Below are positions 50,938-61,334 of a DNA stretch of 64,000 nt, piece by piece. Both the position numbers and the translations under genes were made by a program. The number at the start of each line of letters is the position of its first letter. The stretch's first letter is position 1. The notes under the pieces were generated by a model, which was not told where the DNA came from, searched no databases, and saw nothing but the letters and a program-made list of their open reading frames with translations. The DNA is from Lederbergia citrisecunda (lineage in GTDB: Bacteria > Bacillota > Bacilli > Bacillales > Bacillaceae_C), in assembly GCF_018343695.1 (NCBI RefSeq), contig NZ_JAGYPJ010000001.1, positions 1,003,001-1,067,000 of the forward strand, given 5' to 3'.

Positions 50938-51425
50938 TTCTTACTGGAAATGTGATAATAAATATCAGAAATTATGCTTCAATATTCACCTGCAAAAACA
51001 TCGGAGTATGCGAGAAGTAAGTCAATACCAAACTGTTTAAGATGAGTCTTAACAAGGAAAAAAATTTATTTGATCATTTGGCAAGCAAATTTAATGCATC
51101 GGTGATTATACATTCTGAGGGTATTTCCTAATTATCTAAAAAACTATATGATGATAAATGGGTTGTTTTTCTCGTACTGGAAGACCAGAAGACATGGTAT
51201 TTCAAAATCTGCAATTTTTCAGGAACAGTGTAACGAGTTCATCTCATTACTATATGTACTATTTGTTTCTTCTAATATTTCTCCAATTATTGTTGTAATG
51301 ACATTTCCATTTTTAAGCTTTATTTCAATATTATGAACACCAAATTTACTTCTTTTTATATTTAGTTCCATTCAGTATAATAAAAAAATGTCGAAGGAAA
51401 AAAATTAATACAAGGAGGCGAATCG
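50938..51425. other. Gap between glnA and the SEDS gene, with two doubtful small frames
   Basis: Plus strand 51042-51233 reads MSLNKEKNLFDHLASKFN..., with TAA at 51129-51131 and then LSKKLYDDKWVVFLVLEDQ up to a second TAA; this looks protein-like and broken. Minus strand 51219-51371 is a 50-codon frame (MELNIKRSKFGVHNIEIKL) without a ribosome site. Neither has a family I know. The rest is AT-rich and shows nothing. Confidence 0.25.
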
Positions 51426-52604
51426 ATGACTTCTCAGAAAAAAACAATTCCTAGATTAGATTACGGTATTATTTTTTCATTAATGCTTCTGACGATTTTT
51501 AGTTTAATTACTATTTATAGTGCCCAGAAAACGGGACAATATGGTGATAGAAATTTTGTAATCGATCAGATTATGTGGTATATCATTAGTACAGTAGCGG
51601 TAATTGTTATTATGCAATTCGATTCAGACCAGTTGAAAAAAATAGCATGGTATTTATATGGTTTATTTTTTATTTTGTTAGTCGTTCTCTATATTGCTCC
51701 GGTAACACAATATACTCCAATTTTAAATGGTGCGAAAAGAATGTTTGTCATTCCAAAATTAGGTGCCCTCCAGCCTTCGGAATTTATGAAAGTATTTACC
51801 ATTATTCTTCTTGCAAAAATATCCGCAAGCCATAACCTAAAATATATAAATAAAAATATAAAAACAGATTTATTGTTATTAATAAAACTTGGGGTAGTTA
51901 CGGCGCTTCCTGCGGCAATCATCTATAAACAACCAGACTTAGGGACAGCACTTGTATTTGGTAGTATTTTATTGGCTATCATCCTTGTTTCAGGTATATC
52001 TTGGAAACTATTATTCCCTCTCTTTTCTTCCATGACAGTAATAGTTGGTGGAGTGCTTTATATTGCAATCTATCATCATGGGCTTTTACAGGGAATCTTA
52101 GCAGAACATCAGTATAAACGAATTTATTCGTGGCTGGATCCGTATTCTTATAGATCCGATGAAAGTTTTCAATTAGTCAAATCATTGCTTGCCATCGGCT
52201 CTGGTCAAACAACTGGTAAAGGGTATAAAAACGGTGAAGTATATATGCCAGAAAGCCATTCTGACTTCATTTTTAGCACAATAGGAGAAGAATTTGGCTT
52301 TATTGGCGGAAGTGTGTTAATTGGGTTATTTTTTATGCTTATCTATCAAATTACTAAAACAGGAATTGAAACGAAAAATCCTTTTTATTCTTATATTTGT
52401 GCAGGTGTTGTAGCAATGATTTCATTCCACGTATTTGAAAATATTGGTATGACCATAGGTTTAGTACCGATTACAGGAATACCGTTGCCATTTATTAGTT
52501 ATGGAGGAAGTTCATTGCTAGGAACTATGATGTTAATCGGAATCATATTATCCATTCGTTACCATTATAAAAAATTTATGTTTGCAGATGACTCAGATTT
52601 TTAG
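51426..52604 (+). CDS. SEDS family peptidoglycan polymerase (RodA/FtsW-like)
   Basis: Membrane glycosyltransferase that polymerises lipid II with a class B PBP partner. 392 codons, about ten membrane helices. Family features: NGAKRMFVIPKLGALQPSEFMK, KQPDLGTAL, YSWLDPY, SLLAIGSGQTTGKG and ESHSDFIFSTIGEEFGF, with the aspartate thought to be catalytic, then PFISYGGSS. The overall sequence looks closer to RodA than FtsW. AAGGAGG precedes the ATG. In B. subtilis ftsW is followed by pycA (pyruvate carboxylase); here this gene is followed by ppc, another anaplerotic enzyme, so it may be positional ftsW or a RodA paralogue. Confidence 0.88.
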   Translation: MTSQKKTIPRLDYGIIFSLMLLTIFSLITIYSAQKTGQYGDRNFVIDQIMWYIISTVAVIVIMQFDSDQLKKIAWYLYGLFFILLVVLYIAPVTQYTPILNGAKRMFVIPKLGALQPSEFMKVFTIILLAKISASHNLKYINKNIKTDLLLLIKLGVVTALPAAIIYKQPDLGTALVFGSILLAIILVSGISWKLLFPLFSSMTVIVGGVLYIAIYHHGLLQGILAEHQYKRIYSWLDPYSYRSDESFQLVKSLLAIGSGQTTGKGYKNGEVYMPESHSDFIFSTIGEEFGFIGGSVLIGLFFMLIYQITKTGIETKNPFYSYICAGVVAMISFHVFENIGMTIGLVPITGIPLPFISYGGSSLLGTMMLIGIILSIRYHYKKFMFADDSDF

Positions 52605-52728
52605 AAGTAGCCTTTAGGAAGTGGACGGAGTTTTAAGTAATGTTGATATTAAGCGGAATTCCACTAATAGAGGAAATATTTGGCGTATTTTGACGCATCT
52701 ATTTTCTAAAAATATCGTCAGTTATCAT

Positions 52729-52757
52729 TTGATATGCAGAATTACCTATGATAAAAT
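52729..52757 (+). promoter_or_regulatory. ppc sigma-A promoter
   Basis: TTGATA (52729-52734), 17-base spacer, TAAAAT (52752-52757). About 150 bases ahead of the ppc start. Confidence 0.7.
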
Positions 52758-52784
52758 ATTATGTACTTTCAGGTGGTACATAAT
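52758..52784. promoter_or_regulatory. Palindromic operator candidate at the ppc transcription start
   Basis: ATTATGTAC (52758-52766) and GTACATAAT (52776-52784) are perfect 9-base inverted arms around a 9-base centre and begin directly after the -10 box, a typical place for a repressor site. Confidence 0.55.
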
Positions 52785-52794
52785 CTATCGTACA

Positions 52795-52840
52795 GGGACA
52801 GTTTATACCCGTTGGGAGATAAACTGTCCTTGGTTTTATT
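52795..52840 (+). terminator. Terminator-like hairpin in the ppc leader
   Basis: GGACAGTTTAT (52796-52806) pairs perfectly with ATAAACTGTCC (52819-52829), inner CCC/GGG, then TTGGTTTTATT. Either ends the SEDS transcript about 190 bases after its stop, or attenuates the ppc transcript if the promoter at 52729 is real. Confidence 0.75.
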
Positions 52841-52906
52841 AAATCTTTATTAATGAAATATTTTGTAAAAAGGTCTTGTCGTTTTTGGGGAATAGGAGGA
52901 GATAAT

Positions 52907-55657
52907 ATGTACAACACGGTTGATCATAACGCTCAATTGCGAAGCGATGTGAAAAAATTAGGAAATATCCTCGGTGAAATATTAGTTCATCACGGCGGTA
53001 TTGAGCTTTTCAATAAAGTGGAAGCAATAAGAGAATTAACGAAAAGCTTACGCAAAGAATATAACGAAAAGACATATTCAGAATTAAAGGATATGATAAG
53101 TAAACTTGAGCCACCAACACGTCAGCAAGTTATTAGAGCATTCTCGATATACTTTCATCTTATTAATATTGCTGAACAAAATCATAGAATTCGTCGTAGA
53201 AGAGAATATCAGTTGCAAGATGTAGGCGGTCAACCTTTTTCATTGGAAAATGTAGTATCCAAAGTAAAAGAGTTAAAGTTATCGAACGAAGTGCTTCAAC
53301 AAGTGTTAAATGATTTATCGATAGAACTAATTATCACAGCACACCCTACTGAAGCGACAAAACGAACAGTACTAGAAATTCAAAAAAGAATATCAACGAT
53401 TCTCCAAAAACTTGATAATCCGTTAGTGACAAAGAAAGAACGTCGAAACTATGAAGACAGCTTGTTTAATGAAGTAACGGCTTTATGGCAAACGGATGAA
53501 TTGCGACATAGAAAACCAAAAGTTTTGGATGAAGTAAGAAATGGCCTTTATTATTTCGATGAAACATTATTTGATACATTACCATCTGTGCATCAAGAAC
53601 TGGAATTACAATTACAAGATAATATTCCCGACTATCATTTAGAAGTCCCGAACTTTCTCCACTTTGGATCGTGGATTGGTGGGGATCGCGATGGGAATCC
53701 AAATGTAACTCCTGAAATCACTTGGGAAACCTTGCAAATGCAGCGTAATCTTGTTTTAAAGAAGTATGATGAATCTATCAATGAATTAATGAAAAGATTT
53801 AGCCAATCCACCCAAAGAATTCATGTAAGTGAAGATTTAATTACTTCTGTTGAACATGATGAGCTGAAATATTTAACAGAGGATGAAAGATGGCCGATTG
53901 AATCCGAATTTTATCGAAGAAAATTTGCGATTATATTAAAAAGAATTCAGGAAATAGGTAAATCGGATTTAGGTTATAAGGATTCTAAAGAATTATTAAA
54001 TGATTTGATTCAAATAATGGAAAGTGCTGAAAAACATCAGCCAGCTCATAAGAAGCTTAAAACGATTAGAAAGCTGATTAGACAAGTTAAATTATTCGGA
54101 TTCCATTTAGCTACATTGGACATTAGAAACCATAGTGGTGAACATGAAGCAGCTATAAACGAATTACTAAAAGCGGTCAACATATCAGAAAACTATTCGG
54201 AGCTTTCTGAAGAAGACAAAATAGATGTTCTTCGAAAAGTATTAAAAGACCCAAGACCACTTCTTCTGCTTGAGGAAGGGTATTCGAAAGAAACAATAGC
54301 GGTATTGAATGTCTTTAAGCTTATAAAAAAAGCTCATATAGAATTTGGAAAACGTTCTATTGAAGTTTACTTAATTAGTATGACACAATCTGCGAGTGAT
54401 ATATTGGAAGTTCTTGTGCTTGCAAAGGAAGCTGGAATCTATCGCCTTTACTCTGATGGTAGACTAGAAAGTGACCTACATGTTGCTCCATTATTAGAAA
54501 CGATTGATGATTTAATCGCAGGACCAAAAATATTAAAATCCTTGTTTGAAATGGATGTTTATCGTAATCATTTAAGTAAACGCGGAAATCATCAAGAAAT
54601 TATGCTAGGATATTCCGATGGAAGTAAAGACGGCGGAACGTTAACGGCAAATTGGAAACTTTTTAAAGCTCAACAAGAAATTCATAATATGGCAAGAGAA
54701 TTTAAGATTCGTCTAAAATTCTTCCATGGCCGTGGAGGTTCTCTTGGCCGTGGTGGTGGCTCATTAAATACAAGTATTCTTTCACAACCCGTTGAAACAC
54801 TTGGTGATGGAGTAAAAATAACCGAGCAAGGAGAGGTTCTTTCTTCTAGATACTTATTTGAAGATATTGCCTACCGGAATTTAGAACAGGCAGCATCAGC
54901 TTTACTAGAAGCTTGCTCAAAGGTTGCTTCATCTAATGGTGATGCGTATTTTCGTAAAAAAGAATGGGAAGTTGCGATGGAGGATATTTCCAAGCATGCA
55001 TTGGAAAAATACCAGTCGCTTGTATTTGGTGATAAAGACTTCTTAACATATTTTAATCAAGCAACACCATTAAAAGAATTGGGTGCTTTAAATATTGGTT
55101 CTCGCCCTATGAGTAGAAAGAATAGTCAGCGATTTGAAGATTTACGTGCCATCCCTTGGGTGTTTGCTTGGACACAGTCAAGGCAAATGATTCCTGCATG
55201 GTATGCAGCTGGTACAGGACTAGAGACATTCTTAAATCTAAACGAATCCAATCTTGAATTACTTCAAACAATGTATAAACATTGGCCTTTCTTTAAATCA
55301 ACTATTAATAATTTGCAAATGGCGTTGTTGAAAGCAGATATGGCTACTGCAAAAGAATATTTGAGTTTAGTTGAGGACCCGGAAATGGCTAATCGGATTT
55401 TTGATAATATTTCCGATGAATATTACAGAGCGAGAAGAGTTCTATTACAAATTTCCGGAAACGAAGAATTATTAGCACATACGCCTAATATTCAAGAATC
55501 AGTCCATAGACGCAATCCTTATGTCGATCCTTTGAACTTCCTACAAGTAGACTTAATTAAAAAATTGAGAGAAACTGAAAATCCTTCAGATGAGCTCGTA
55601 ACGGAAGTATTGCTTACAATTAATGGCGTTGCAGCAGGATTAGTGAATACAGGTTGA
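52907..55657 (+). CDS. ppc: Phosphoenolpyruvate carboxylase
   Basis: Adds bicarbonate to phosphoenolpyruvate to make oxaloacetate, refilling the TCA cycle. 916 codons, normal bacterial length. Catalytic His146 in TAHPTEATKRT; also GSWIGGDRDGNP, GYSDGSKDGG, FHGRGGSLGRGGG and RPMSRK, and the C-terminal effector-site end GLVNTG. Start at 52907, after AGGAGGAGATAAT; the frame extends to 52853 without need. B. subtilis lacks ppc and uses pyruvate carboxylase; many other Bacillaceae have ppc. Terminator follows. Confidence 0.96.
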   Translation: MYNTVDHNAQLRSDVKKLGNILGEILVHHGGIELFNKVEAIRELTKSLRKEYNEKTYSELKDMISKLEPPTRQQVIRAFSIYFHLINIAEQNHRIRRRREYQLQDVGGQPFSLENVVSKVKELKLSNEVLQQVLNDLSIELIITAHPTEATKRTVLEIQKRISTILQKLDNPLVTKKERRNYEDSLFNEVTALWQTDELRHRKPKVLDEVRNGLYYFDETLFDTLPSVHQELELQLQDNIPDYHLEVPNFLHFGSWIGGDRDGNPNVTPEITWETLQMQRNLVLKKYDESINELMKRFSQSTQRIHVSEDLITSVEHDELKYLTEDERWPIESEFYRRKFAIILKRIQEIGKSDLGYKDSKELLNDLIQIMESAEKHQPAHKKLKTIRKLIRQVKLFGFHLATLDIRNHSGEHEAAINELLKAVNISENYSELSEEDKIDVLRKVLKDPRPLLLLEEGYSKETIAVLNVFKLIKKAHIEFGKRSIEVYLISMTQSASDILEVLVLAKEAGIYRLYSDGRLESDLHVAPLLETIDDLIAGPKILKSLFEMDVYRNHLSKRGNHQEIMLGYSDGSKDGGTLTANWKLFKAQQEIHNMAREFKIRLKFFHGRGGSLGRGGGSLNTSILSQPVETLGDGVKITEQGEVLSSRYLFEDIAYRNLEQAASALLEACSKVASSNGDAYFRKKEWEVAMEDISKHALEKYQSLVFGDKDFLTYFNQATPLKELGALNIGSRPMSRKNSQRFEDLRAIPWVFAWTQSRQMIPAWYAAGTGLETFLNLNESNLELLQTMYKHWPFFKSTINNLQMALLKADMATAKEYLSLVEDPEMANRIFDNISDEYYRARRVLLQISGNEELLAHTPNIQESVHRRNPYVDPLNFLQVDLIKKLRETENPSDELVTEVLLTINGVAAGLVNTG

Positions 55658-55666
55658 TCTTTTATC

Positions 55667-55706
55667 AAAAAACCTTGTGGTTAATTAGAACCACAAGGTT
55701 TTTTGT
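55667..55706 (+). terminator. Intrinsic terminator after ppc
   Basis: AACCTTGTGGTT (55671-55682) pairs perfectly with AACCACAAGGTT (55689-55700), extended by AAAA/TTTT. Confidence 0.94.
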
Positions 55707-55752
55707 CTTTCTATCAATAATTTTAATTTTTCATTCATAGTCTATTAACTTT

Positions 55753-55779
55753 TTCATATAAATGGAATGTAGTTACAAT
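55753..55779 (+). promoter_or_regulatory. Candidate sigma-E promoter of spoIIP
   Basis: TTCATATA as -35 and GTTACAAT (55772-55779) as -10 resemble the sigma-E boxes, although the spacing is slightly short. spoIIP is sigma-E dependent in B. subtilis. Confidence 0.35.
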
Positions 55780-55799
55780 TTGAAAAAGGGATGAAGACG

Positions 55800-56885
55800 A
55801 TGATTAAAGTTGCTGCAAGATCCTCACTATCGGTTATCGCTGTTTTTTTTATTATTTCTGTTATTGCTTTTTCAAGTTTAAAAATTAGTGCATTTTCGTT
55901 TATAGGAACGGAATCATCAAGAACAGATTCTTTACTCTATATATTATCGTTGGAAAATCACACTCTTCATTCAGTTATGCCTTCCCAGCCGGATCGATCA
56001 CTAGGGAAAGTGGCATTGGAAATTTTAACAAATATCAATCTGGCCGATATGAAAACATTTTTATTTACAGAGATCCCTGGGTTATACGCATCAAGTCCAA
56101 AAATCCTCATCGCTGGACAAGGGACGGATTTTACAAACCTACCTATTGAATCACCTCCACCACAAGATTTTGGAGTACTAGACGAAACAAATGAAGCGGA
56201 AGTTGTACCAGATAATGAAAAAAGAGAATTAACAAATGATTATGTCGCTTTTATTTACCATACACACACATGGGAATCATATCTTCCACTACTTCCTGGG
56301 TCTACCAATCCATCTAGTAATGATAAAAATGTGACGGTACTAGGAAAAAGATTGGGTGAAAAACTTGAAGAAAACGGAATAAAAACGTTAGTCGATTCAT
56401 CAGATATTCAGGAAAAGCTATTAAAAAGAGGTATGAAATACTACCAGTCATATGCGGTTTCACGAGAGAGTGTTGTAGAAGCATTGGGTCAAAATAAACA
56501 GTTACAACTCATGTTTGACATTCACCGGGATGCACAGAGAAAACATGTCACGACTAAAGAAATTAAGGGACAATCTTATGCGAAAGTTATGTTTGTAATT
56601 GGCAGTGGAAACCCGAACTATATGAAAAACATACAATTTGCCGATAAACTTCATAAATTACTTGAAAAGAGTTATCCAGGTTTATCAAGGGGGGTCCTTA
56701 ATAAACCAAAAATAGAAGGAAACAATGGTGTATATAATCAAGACTTATTCGATCATAATCTTGTAATTGAAATAGGTGGAATTGATAACAATCTCGAGGA
56801 ATTGAACCGAACAGTTGATGCATTGGCAGAAGTAATCAGTGAATATTATTGGGGAGAAGCTGTTGAAGCTAGTAAAAATAAATAG
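55800..56885 (+). CDS. spoIIP: Stage II sporulation protein P (amidase/endopeptidase)
   Basis: Peptidoglycan hydrolase that works with SpoIID and SpoIIM to thin the septum and drive engulfment. Signal anchor at about 5-30, linker, then the SpoIIP catalytic domain with HTHTWESYLP (His154, His156), DIHRDAQRK (His242) and VIEIGGIDNN. 361 codons from the ATG at 55800, 9 bases after AAAAAGGG; an ATG at 55791 touches that site. gpr, which precedes spoIIP in B. subtilis, is not here. Shares a two-way terminator with lexA. Confidence 0.94.
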   Translation: MIKVAARSSLSVIAVFFIISVIAFSSLKISAFSFIGTESSRTDSLLYILSLENHTLHSVMPSQPDRSLGKVALEILTNINLADMKTFLFTEIPGLYASSPKILIAGQGTDFTNLPIESPPPQDFGVLDETNEAEVVPDNEKRELTNDYVAFIYHTHTWESYLPLLPGSTNPSSNDKNVTVLGKRLGEKLEENGIKTLVDSSDIQEKLLKRGMKYYQSYAVSRESVVEALGQNKQLQLMFDIHRDAQRKHVTTKEIKGQSYAKVMFVIGSGNPNYMKNIQFADKLHKLLEKSYPGLSRGVLNKPKIEGNNGVYNQDLFDHNLVIEIGGIDNNLEELNRTVDALAEVISEYYWGEAVEASKNK

Positions 56886-56908
56886 AGCCTGAAACTAAAG
56901 GCTCTATT
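56881..56908. terminator. Bidirectional terminator between spoIIP and lexA
   Basis: AATAGAGCCT (56881-56890) pairs perfectly with AGGCTCTATT (56899-56908). T-rich tails exist on both strands, and the genes converge here. Confidence 0.85.
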
Positions 56909-56916
56909 CTCATAAA

Positions 56917-57540
56917 TTAATGTATGACTTGTCTATATAGTCCAATTACTTTTCCTAATATAGAAACCTCACGTAAAATAATTGGTTCCATATTCGAATT
57001 TTCTGGTTGAAGGCGGAAATAATCTCTTTCTTTAAAGAATCTTTTTACAGTTGCTTCATTTTCATCAGTCATGGCTACAACGATTTCGCCATTATTTGCG
57101 GTACTTTGTTGACGTACGATAACGTAATCGCCGTTTAATATTCCAGCTTCAATCATACTTTCTCCAACAATTTCAAGCATGAATACTTGATCGTCTGCAG
57201 GTACATGCTGTTCAGGAAGAGGGAAGTACTCTTCAATATTTTCAATCGCAGAAATCGGTAAACCTGCAGTTACTTTACCGACTAAAGGAACATTGATCGT
57301 TCTATGTCGAGGTATTGAATCATCTTCAGGCTGTATAATTTCAATCGCTCTTGGCTTAGTTGGATCTCGTCGTATCAAACCTTTATTTTCTAATCGTTCA
57401 AGATGCCCATGAACGGTTGAGCTGGAGGCTAGTCCTACTGCTTCTCCAATTTCACGCACGGAAGGCGGATATCCTTTTGATCTAACTTCTAGTTTTATAA
57501 AGTCAAGAATATCTTGTTGTCTTTTCGATAGTTTTATCAA
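56917..57540 (-). CDS. lexA: SOS repressor LexA
   Basis: Represses SOS genes until RecA filaments trigger self-cleavage. 207 codons. N-terminal winged helix (1-65, with [14 protein letters not shown]), cleavage site Ala92-Gly93 in KVTAGLP, and the Ser128/Lys166 catalytic pair (GESM; ATVKRF). TTG start with GGGAG upstream on the minus strand. Divergent from yneA across a 160-base region that carries three SOS boxes, so it represses itself. Confidence 0.98.
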   Translation of the reverse strand: MIKLSKRQQDILDFIKLEVRSKGYPPSVREIGEAVGLASSSTVHGHLERLENKGLIRRDPTKPRAIEIIQPEDDSIPRHRTINVPLVGKVTAGLPISAIENIEEYFPLPEQHVPADDQVFMLEIVGESMIEAGILNGDYVIVRQQSTANNGEIVVAMTDENEATVKRFFKERDYFRLQPENSNMEPIILREVSILGKVIGLYRQVIH

Positions 57541-57580
57541 TTATGTTCACTCTCCCTCATCTCAATAATAACTTAGCCTC

Positions 57581-57609
57581 ATTATATCATGGACTCTCTA
57601 TGTATACAA
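57581..57609 (-). promoter_or_regulatory. lexA promoter
   Basis: On the minus strand: TTGTAT (57609-57604), 17-base spacer, perfect TATAAT (57586-57581). SOS box 1 overlaps the -35 box. Confidence 0.75.
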
Positions 57610-57620
57610 ACATAAGTTCG
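57607..57620. promoter_or_regulatory. SOS box 1 (lexA side)
   Basis: CAAACATAAGTTCG, one base from CGAAC-N4-GTTCG. Overlaps the lexA -35 box. Confidence 0.8.
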
Positions 57621-57628
57621 AATTTTAG

Positions 57629-57658
57629 TTGACAACAAACATGCGTTCGTATTACAAT
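57629..57658 (+). promoter_or_regulatory. yneA promoter
   Basis: Perfect TTGACA (57629-57634), 18-base spacer, TACAAT (57653-57658). SOS box 2 fills the spacer. Confidence 0.8.
57636..57649. promoter_or_regulatory. SOS box 2 (within yneA promoter)
   Basis: CAAACATGCGTTCG, one base from the consensus. Placed between the -35 and -10 boxes of yneA, where LexA would block RNA polymerase. Confidence 0.85.
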
Positions 57659-57670
57659 CAATATTAAATA

Positions 57671-57684
57671 AGAACACATATTCG
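57671..57684. promoter_or_regulatory. SOS box 3 (yneA leader)
   Basis: AGAACACATATTCG keeps GAAC-N4-NTTCG with one change in the right half. It lies just after the yneA start of transcription. Confidence 0.65.
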
Positions 57685-57700
57685 AAAGAAGGTTATATCG

Positions 57701-58720
<1,020 letters not shown>

Positions 58721-58792
58721 GTACGATTAATTTTAATCTAAGGTTTTAAAAATGCCTTATTACAAAACCTTTATTTTAAGGAGAATTTCAAT

Positions 58793-59026
58793 ATGCTGTC
58801 AAAAGACAAACTAATGAGAATCAATCATTTAGCTAAAAAAGCAAAGGAGCAAGGACTTACACAAGAAGAAGCGAAGGAGCAGACAAGCTTGCGCTCCGAA
58901 TATTTAAAGACATTTCGATCATCCATGAGAAAGACAATTGAAAATGTACGTGTATACGACGCAACAGGAGAAGATGTTACTCCAGAAAAAGTTAAAAGTA
59001 TCCAAGCTAAGAAAAAATTGCATTAA
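58793..59026 (+). CDS. ynzC: DUF896 protein YnzC
   Basis: Small basic cytoplasmic protein of the DUF896 (UPF0291) family, 77 codons, two predicted helices (MLSKDKLMRINHLAKKAKEQ onward). In B. subtilis ynzC is the last gene of the yneA-yneB-ynzC unit. Here the yneB terminator precedes it, so it may also have its own start of transcription. AAGGAG precedes the ATG. Confidence 0.93.
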   Translation: MLSKDKLMRINHLAKKAKEQGLTQEEAKEQTSLRSEYLKTFRSSMRKTIENVRVYDATGEDVTPEKVKSIQAKKKLH

Positions 59027-59068
59027 TTTGAATTTAACTTATATAACTTTCACAATTTTTAAAAATGG

Positions 59069-59097
59069 TTGTTTAATCAATCATTTATCATTATTAT
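59069..59097 (+). promoter_or_regulatory. Promoter candidate for tkt
   Basis: TTGTTT (59069-59074), 17-base spacer, TATTAT (59092-59097), 36 bases ahead of tkt. The -10 is good, the -35 only half matched. Confidence 0.45.
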
Positions 59098-59133
59098 AGA
59101 TATATGCAAAATTAGATAGAAAGGTTGTTGTCA

Positions 59134-61137
59134 ATGTTTGAACAAGTAGATCAATTAGCTGTAAACACAATAAGAACGCTTTCTATTGATGCCATCGAAA
59201 AGGCAAAATCTGGTCATCCGGGTTTACCTATGGGGGCTGCACCAATGGCATACACTTTATGGACGCGTTTTATGAACCACAATCCTAAGAACCCTGAATG
59301 GTTTAATCGTGATAGATTTGTTCTTTCCGCTGGACACGGTTCCATGTTACTTTATAGTTTGCTCCATTTATCAGGATATGGAGTTGAAATTGAGGATTTG
59401 AAAAATTTCCGTCAATGGGGGAGCCGAACACCAGGACATCCAGAGTATGGCTATACACCAGGCGTAGAAGCAACAACTGGCCCTCTTGGACAAGGAATTG
59501 GAATGGCTGTTGGTATGGCTTTGGCAGAACGCCATTTAGCAGCAGTTTACAACAAAGATCAATATAATATTGTCGACCATTATACATATGCGATATGTGG
59601 TGATGGAGATTTAATGGAGGGAGTAGCTTCTGAAGCAGTTTCCCTTGCGGGTCACTTAAAGCTTGGAAAAATGATTTTATTATATGATTCCAATGATATT
59701 ACCCTCGATGGTGAGTTGGATAAATCCTTTTCCGAAAATGTTGGTGAACGTTTCAAAGCCTATGGATGGCACTATATCAAGGTTGAAGATGGAAACAATA
59801 TGGAGGAAATTGCTAAAGCGATTGAAGCCGCAAAAGCAGAGACTTCCAAACCAAGCCTCATTGAAGTAAAAACTGTTATTGGGTACGGTTCTCCGAATAA
59901 ATCCGGAAAATCAGCTGTCCATGGCGCGCCACTGGGTGAGGCTGAAATGAAGCTGACGAAGGACTATTATAAATGGACATTCGAGGAAGACTTTTACGTT
60001 CCATCGGAAGTCTATGATGTTTTTGAAAAGACTGCCATCCAAAATGGTAAGGATAAGGAAGTTGAATGGGAAAGTCTTATGGCCCAATATAAGCAAGATC
60101 ATCCGGAACTAGCTGCACAGCTTGAATCAGCGATTTCTGGTAAATTACCAGACGGTTGGGATAAAGATCTCCCAGTATTCGAAGAAGGAACAAGCATTGC
60201 GACTAGGAAGTCCAGTAATGATGCATTAAATGGCATTGCGAAAAACTTCCCTCATTTAATTGGAGGAGCAGCAGACTTGGCGGGCTCCAATTATACGATG
60301 ATCAATGGAGAGACAGATTTAAGCGCAGATAATTACTCAGGAAAAAATGTTTGGTTTGGAGTAAGAGAGTTCGGTATGGGTGCAGCCATGAATGGGATTG
60401 CTCTCCACGGGGGACTTAAAGTTTTTGGCGGAACATTCTTTGTTTTCTCTGATTATTTACGTCCTGCTATTCGCTTAGCATCTCTTATGGAACTGCCAGT
60501 AACCTATGTATTAACGCATGACAGCATCGCGGTTGGGGAAGATGGTCCTACCCATGAACCAATTGAGCATCTTGCTGCATTAAGAGCAATGCCAGGTTTA
60601 TCAATAATTAGACCAGCGGATGCAAATGAAACCGCAGTAGCGTGGCGTTTAGCAATTGAATCAAGCAATAAACCGACTGCATTAGTTTTGACGCGCCAAA
60701 ACTTACCAACGCTGCCAGGAACTTCTGAAAATGCAAGAGAAGGAGTAGAAAAAGGTGCTTATGTCATTTCTCCTTCTGAAAATAATGTAGATGCGCTATT
60801 ACTTGCAACAGGTTCTGAAGTGAATCTTGCAGTAGAGGCGCAAAAGGCTCTTGCACTAAAAGGCATCAATGTATCAGTTGTAAGTATGCCTTCGTGGGAT
60901 CGTTTTGAGGCGCAAACAAAAGAGTATAAAGAATCAGTTCTTCCACGCTCTGTTAAGAAACGATTAGCGATTGAAATGGGTGCCTCATTTGGATGGGAAA
61001 GATATACAGGTGATGAAGGAGAGACTTTAGCAATTGATAAATTTGGAGCTTCTGCACCTGGTGATAAAATAATTGAAGAATATGGATTCACTGTCGAAAA
61101 TGTAGTAGCCAAAGTAGAGAAGATGTTACAAAAATAA
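59134..61137 (+). CDS. tkt: Transketolase
   Basis: Thiamine-diphosphate enzyme of the pentose phosphate pathway, moving two-carbon units between sugar phosphates. 667 codons from the ATG at 59134 (AAAGG 9 bases upstream), equal to the B. subtilis length. Motifs: [29 protein letters not shown] (ThDP/Mg2+ site), [15 protein letters not shown] in the pyrimidine domain, and the C-terminal transketolase domain ([11 protein letters not shown]). Own terminator downstream. Confidence 0.97.
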   Translation: MFEQVDQLAVNTIRTLSIDAIEKAKSGHPGLPMGAAPMAYTLWTRFMNHNPKNPEWFNRDRFVLSAGHGSMLLYSLLHLSGYGVEIEDLKNFRQWGSRTPGHPEYGYTPGVEATTGPLGQGIGMAVGMALAERHLAAVYNKDQYNIVDHYTYAICGDGDLMEGVASEAVSLAGHLKLGKMILLYDSNDITLDGELDKSFSENVGERFKAYGWHYIKVEDGNNMEEIAKAIEAAKAETSKPSLIEVKTVIGYGSPNKSGKSAVHGAPLGEAEMKLTKDYYKWTFEEDFYVPSEVYDVFEKTAIQNGKDKEVEWESLMAQYKQDHPELAAQLESAISGKLPDGWDKDLPVFEEGTSIATRKSSNDALNGIAKNFPHLIGGAADLAGSNYTMINGETDLSADNYSGKNVWFGVREFGMGAAMNGIALHGGLKVFGGTFFVFSDYLRPAIRLASLMELPVTYVLTHDSIAVGEDGPTHEPIEHLAALRAMPGLSIIRPADANETAVAWRLAIESSNKPTALVLTRQNLPTLPGTSENAREGVEKGAYVISPSENNVDALLLATGSEVNLAVEAQKALALKGINVSVVSMPSWDRFEAQTKEYKESVLPRSVKKRLAIEMGASFGWERYTGDEGETLAIDKFGASAPGDKIIEEYGFTVENVVAKVEKMLQK

Positions 61138-61145
61138 AATCATCT

Positions 61146-61180
61146 AAAAAAGAGAGGAGCAATATTTCCTCTCTTTTTTA
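61146..61180 (+). terminator. Intrinsic terminator after tkt
   Basis: AGAGAGGA (61151-61158) pairs with TCCTCTCT (61167-61174), with flanking A and T runs. Confidence 0.92.
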
Positions 61181-61267
61181 ATCGAAATAAGCAGGAAATA
61201 TGAAATGATTCAAGAATAGTAATGATTGAAGTAAATAATCTATACTATTTTCATGTTTCATACAACA

Positions 61268-61275
61268 TTAGACAA
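61268..61275. promoter_or_regulatory. Candidate Spo0A box ahead of sirA
   Basis: TTAGACAA is the complement of TTGTCTAA, one base from the 0A box TTGTCGAA. sirA is activated by phosphorylated Spo0A in B. subtilis. Confidence 0.35.
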
Positions 61276-61334
61276 ATATTTTACAAAACCTCGTCTACAA
61301 TGGGAGAAAAGCTGACTGAGGAGTGAATAAATAT

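Noticed and set aside
52621-52842. 73-codon frame upstream of ppc
   Set aside because: Covers the promoter, palindrome and hairpin; composition unlike a protein.
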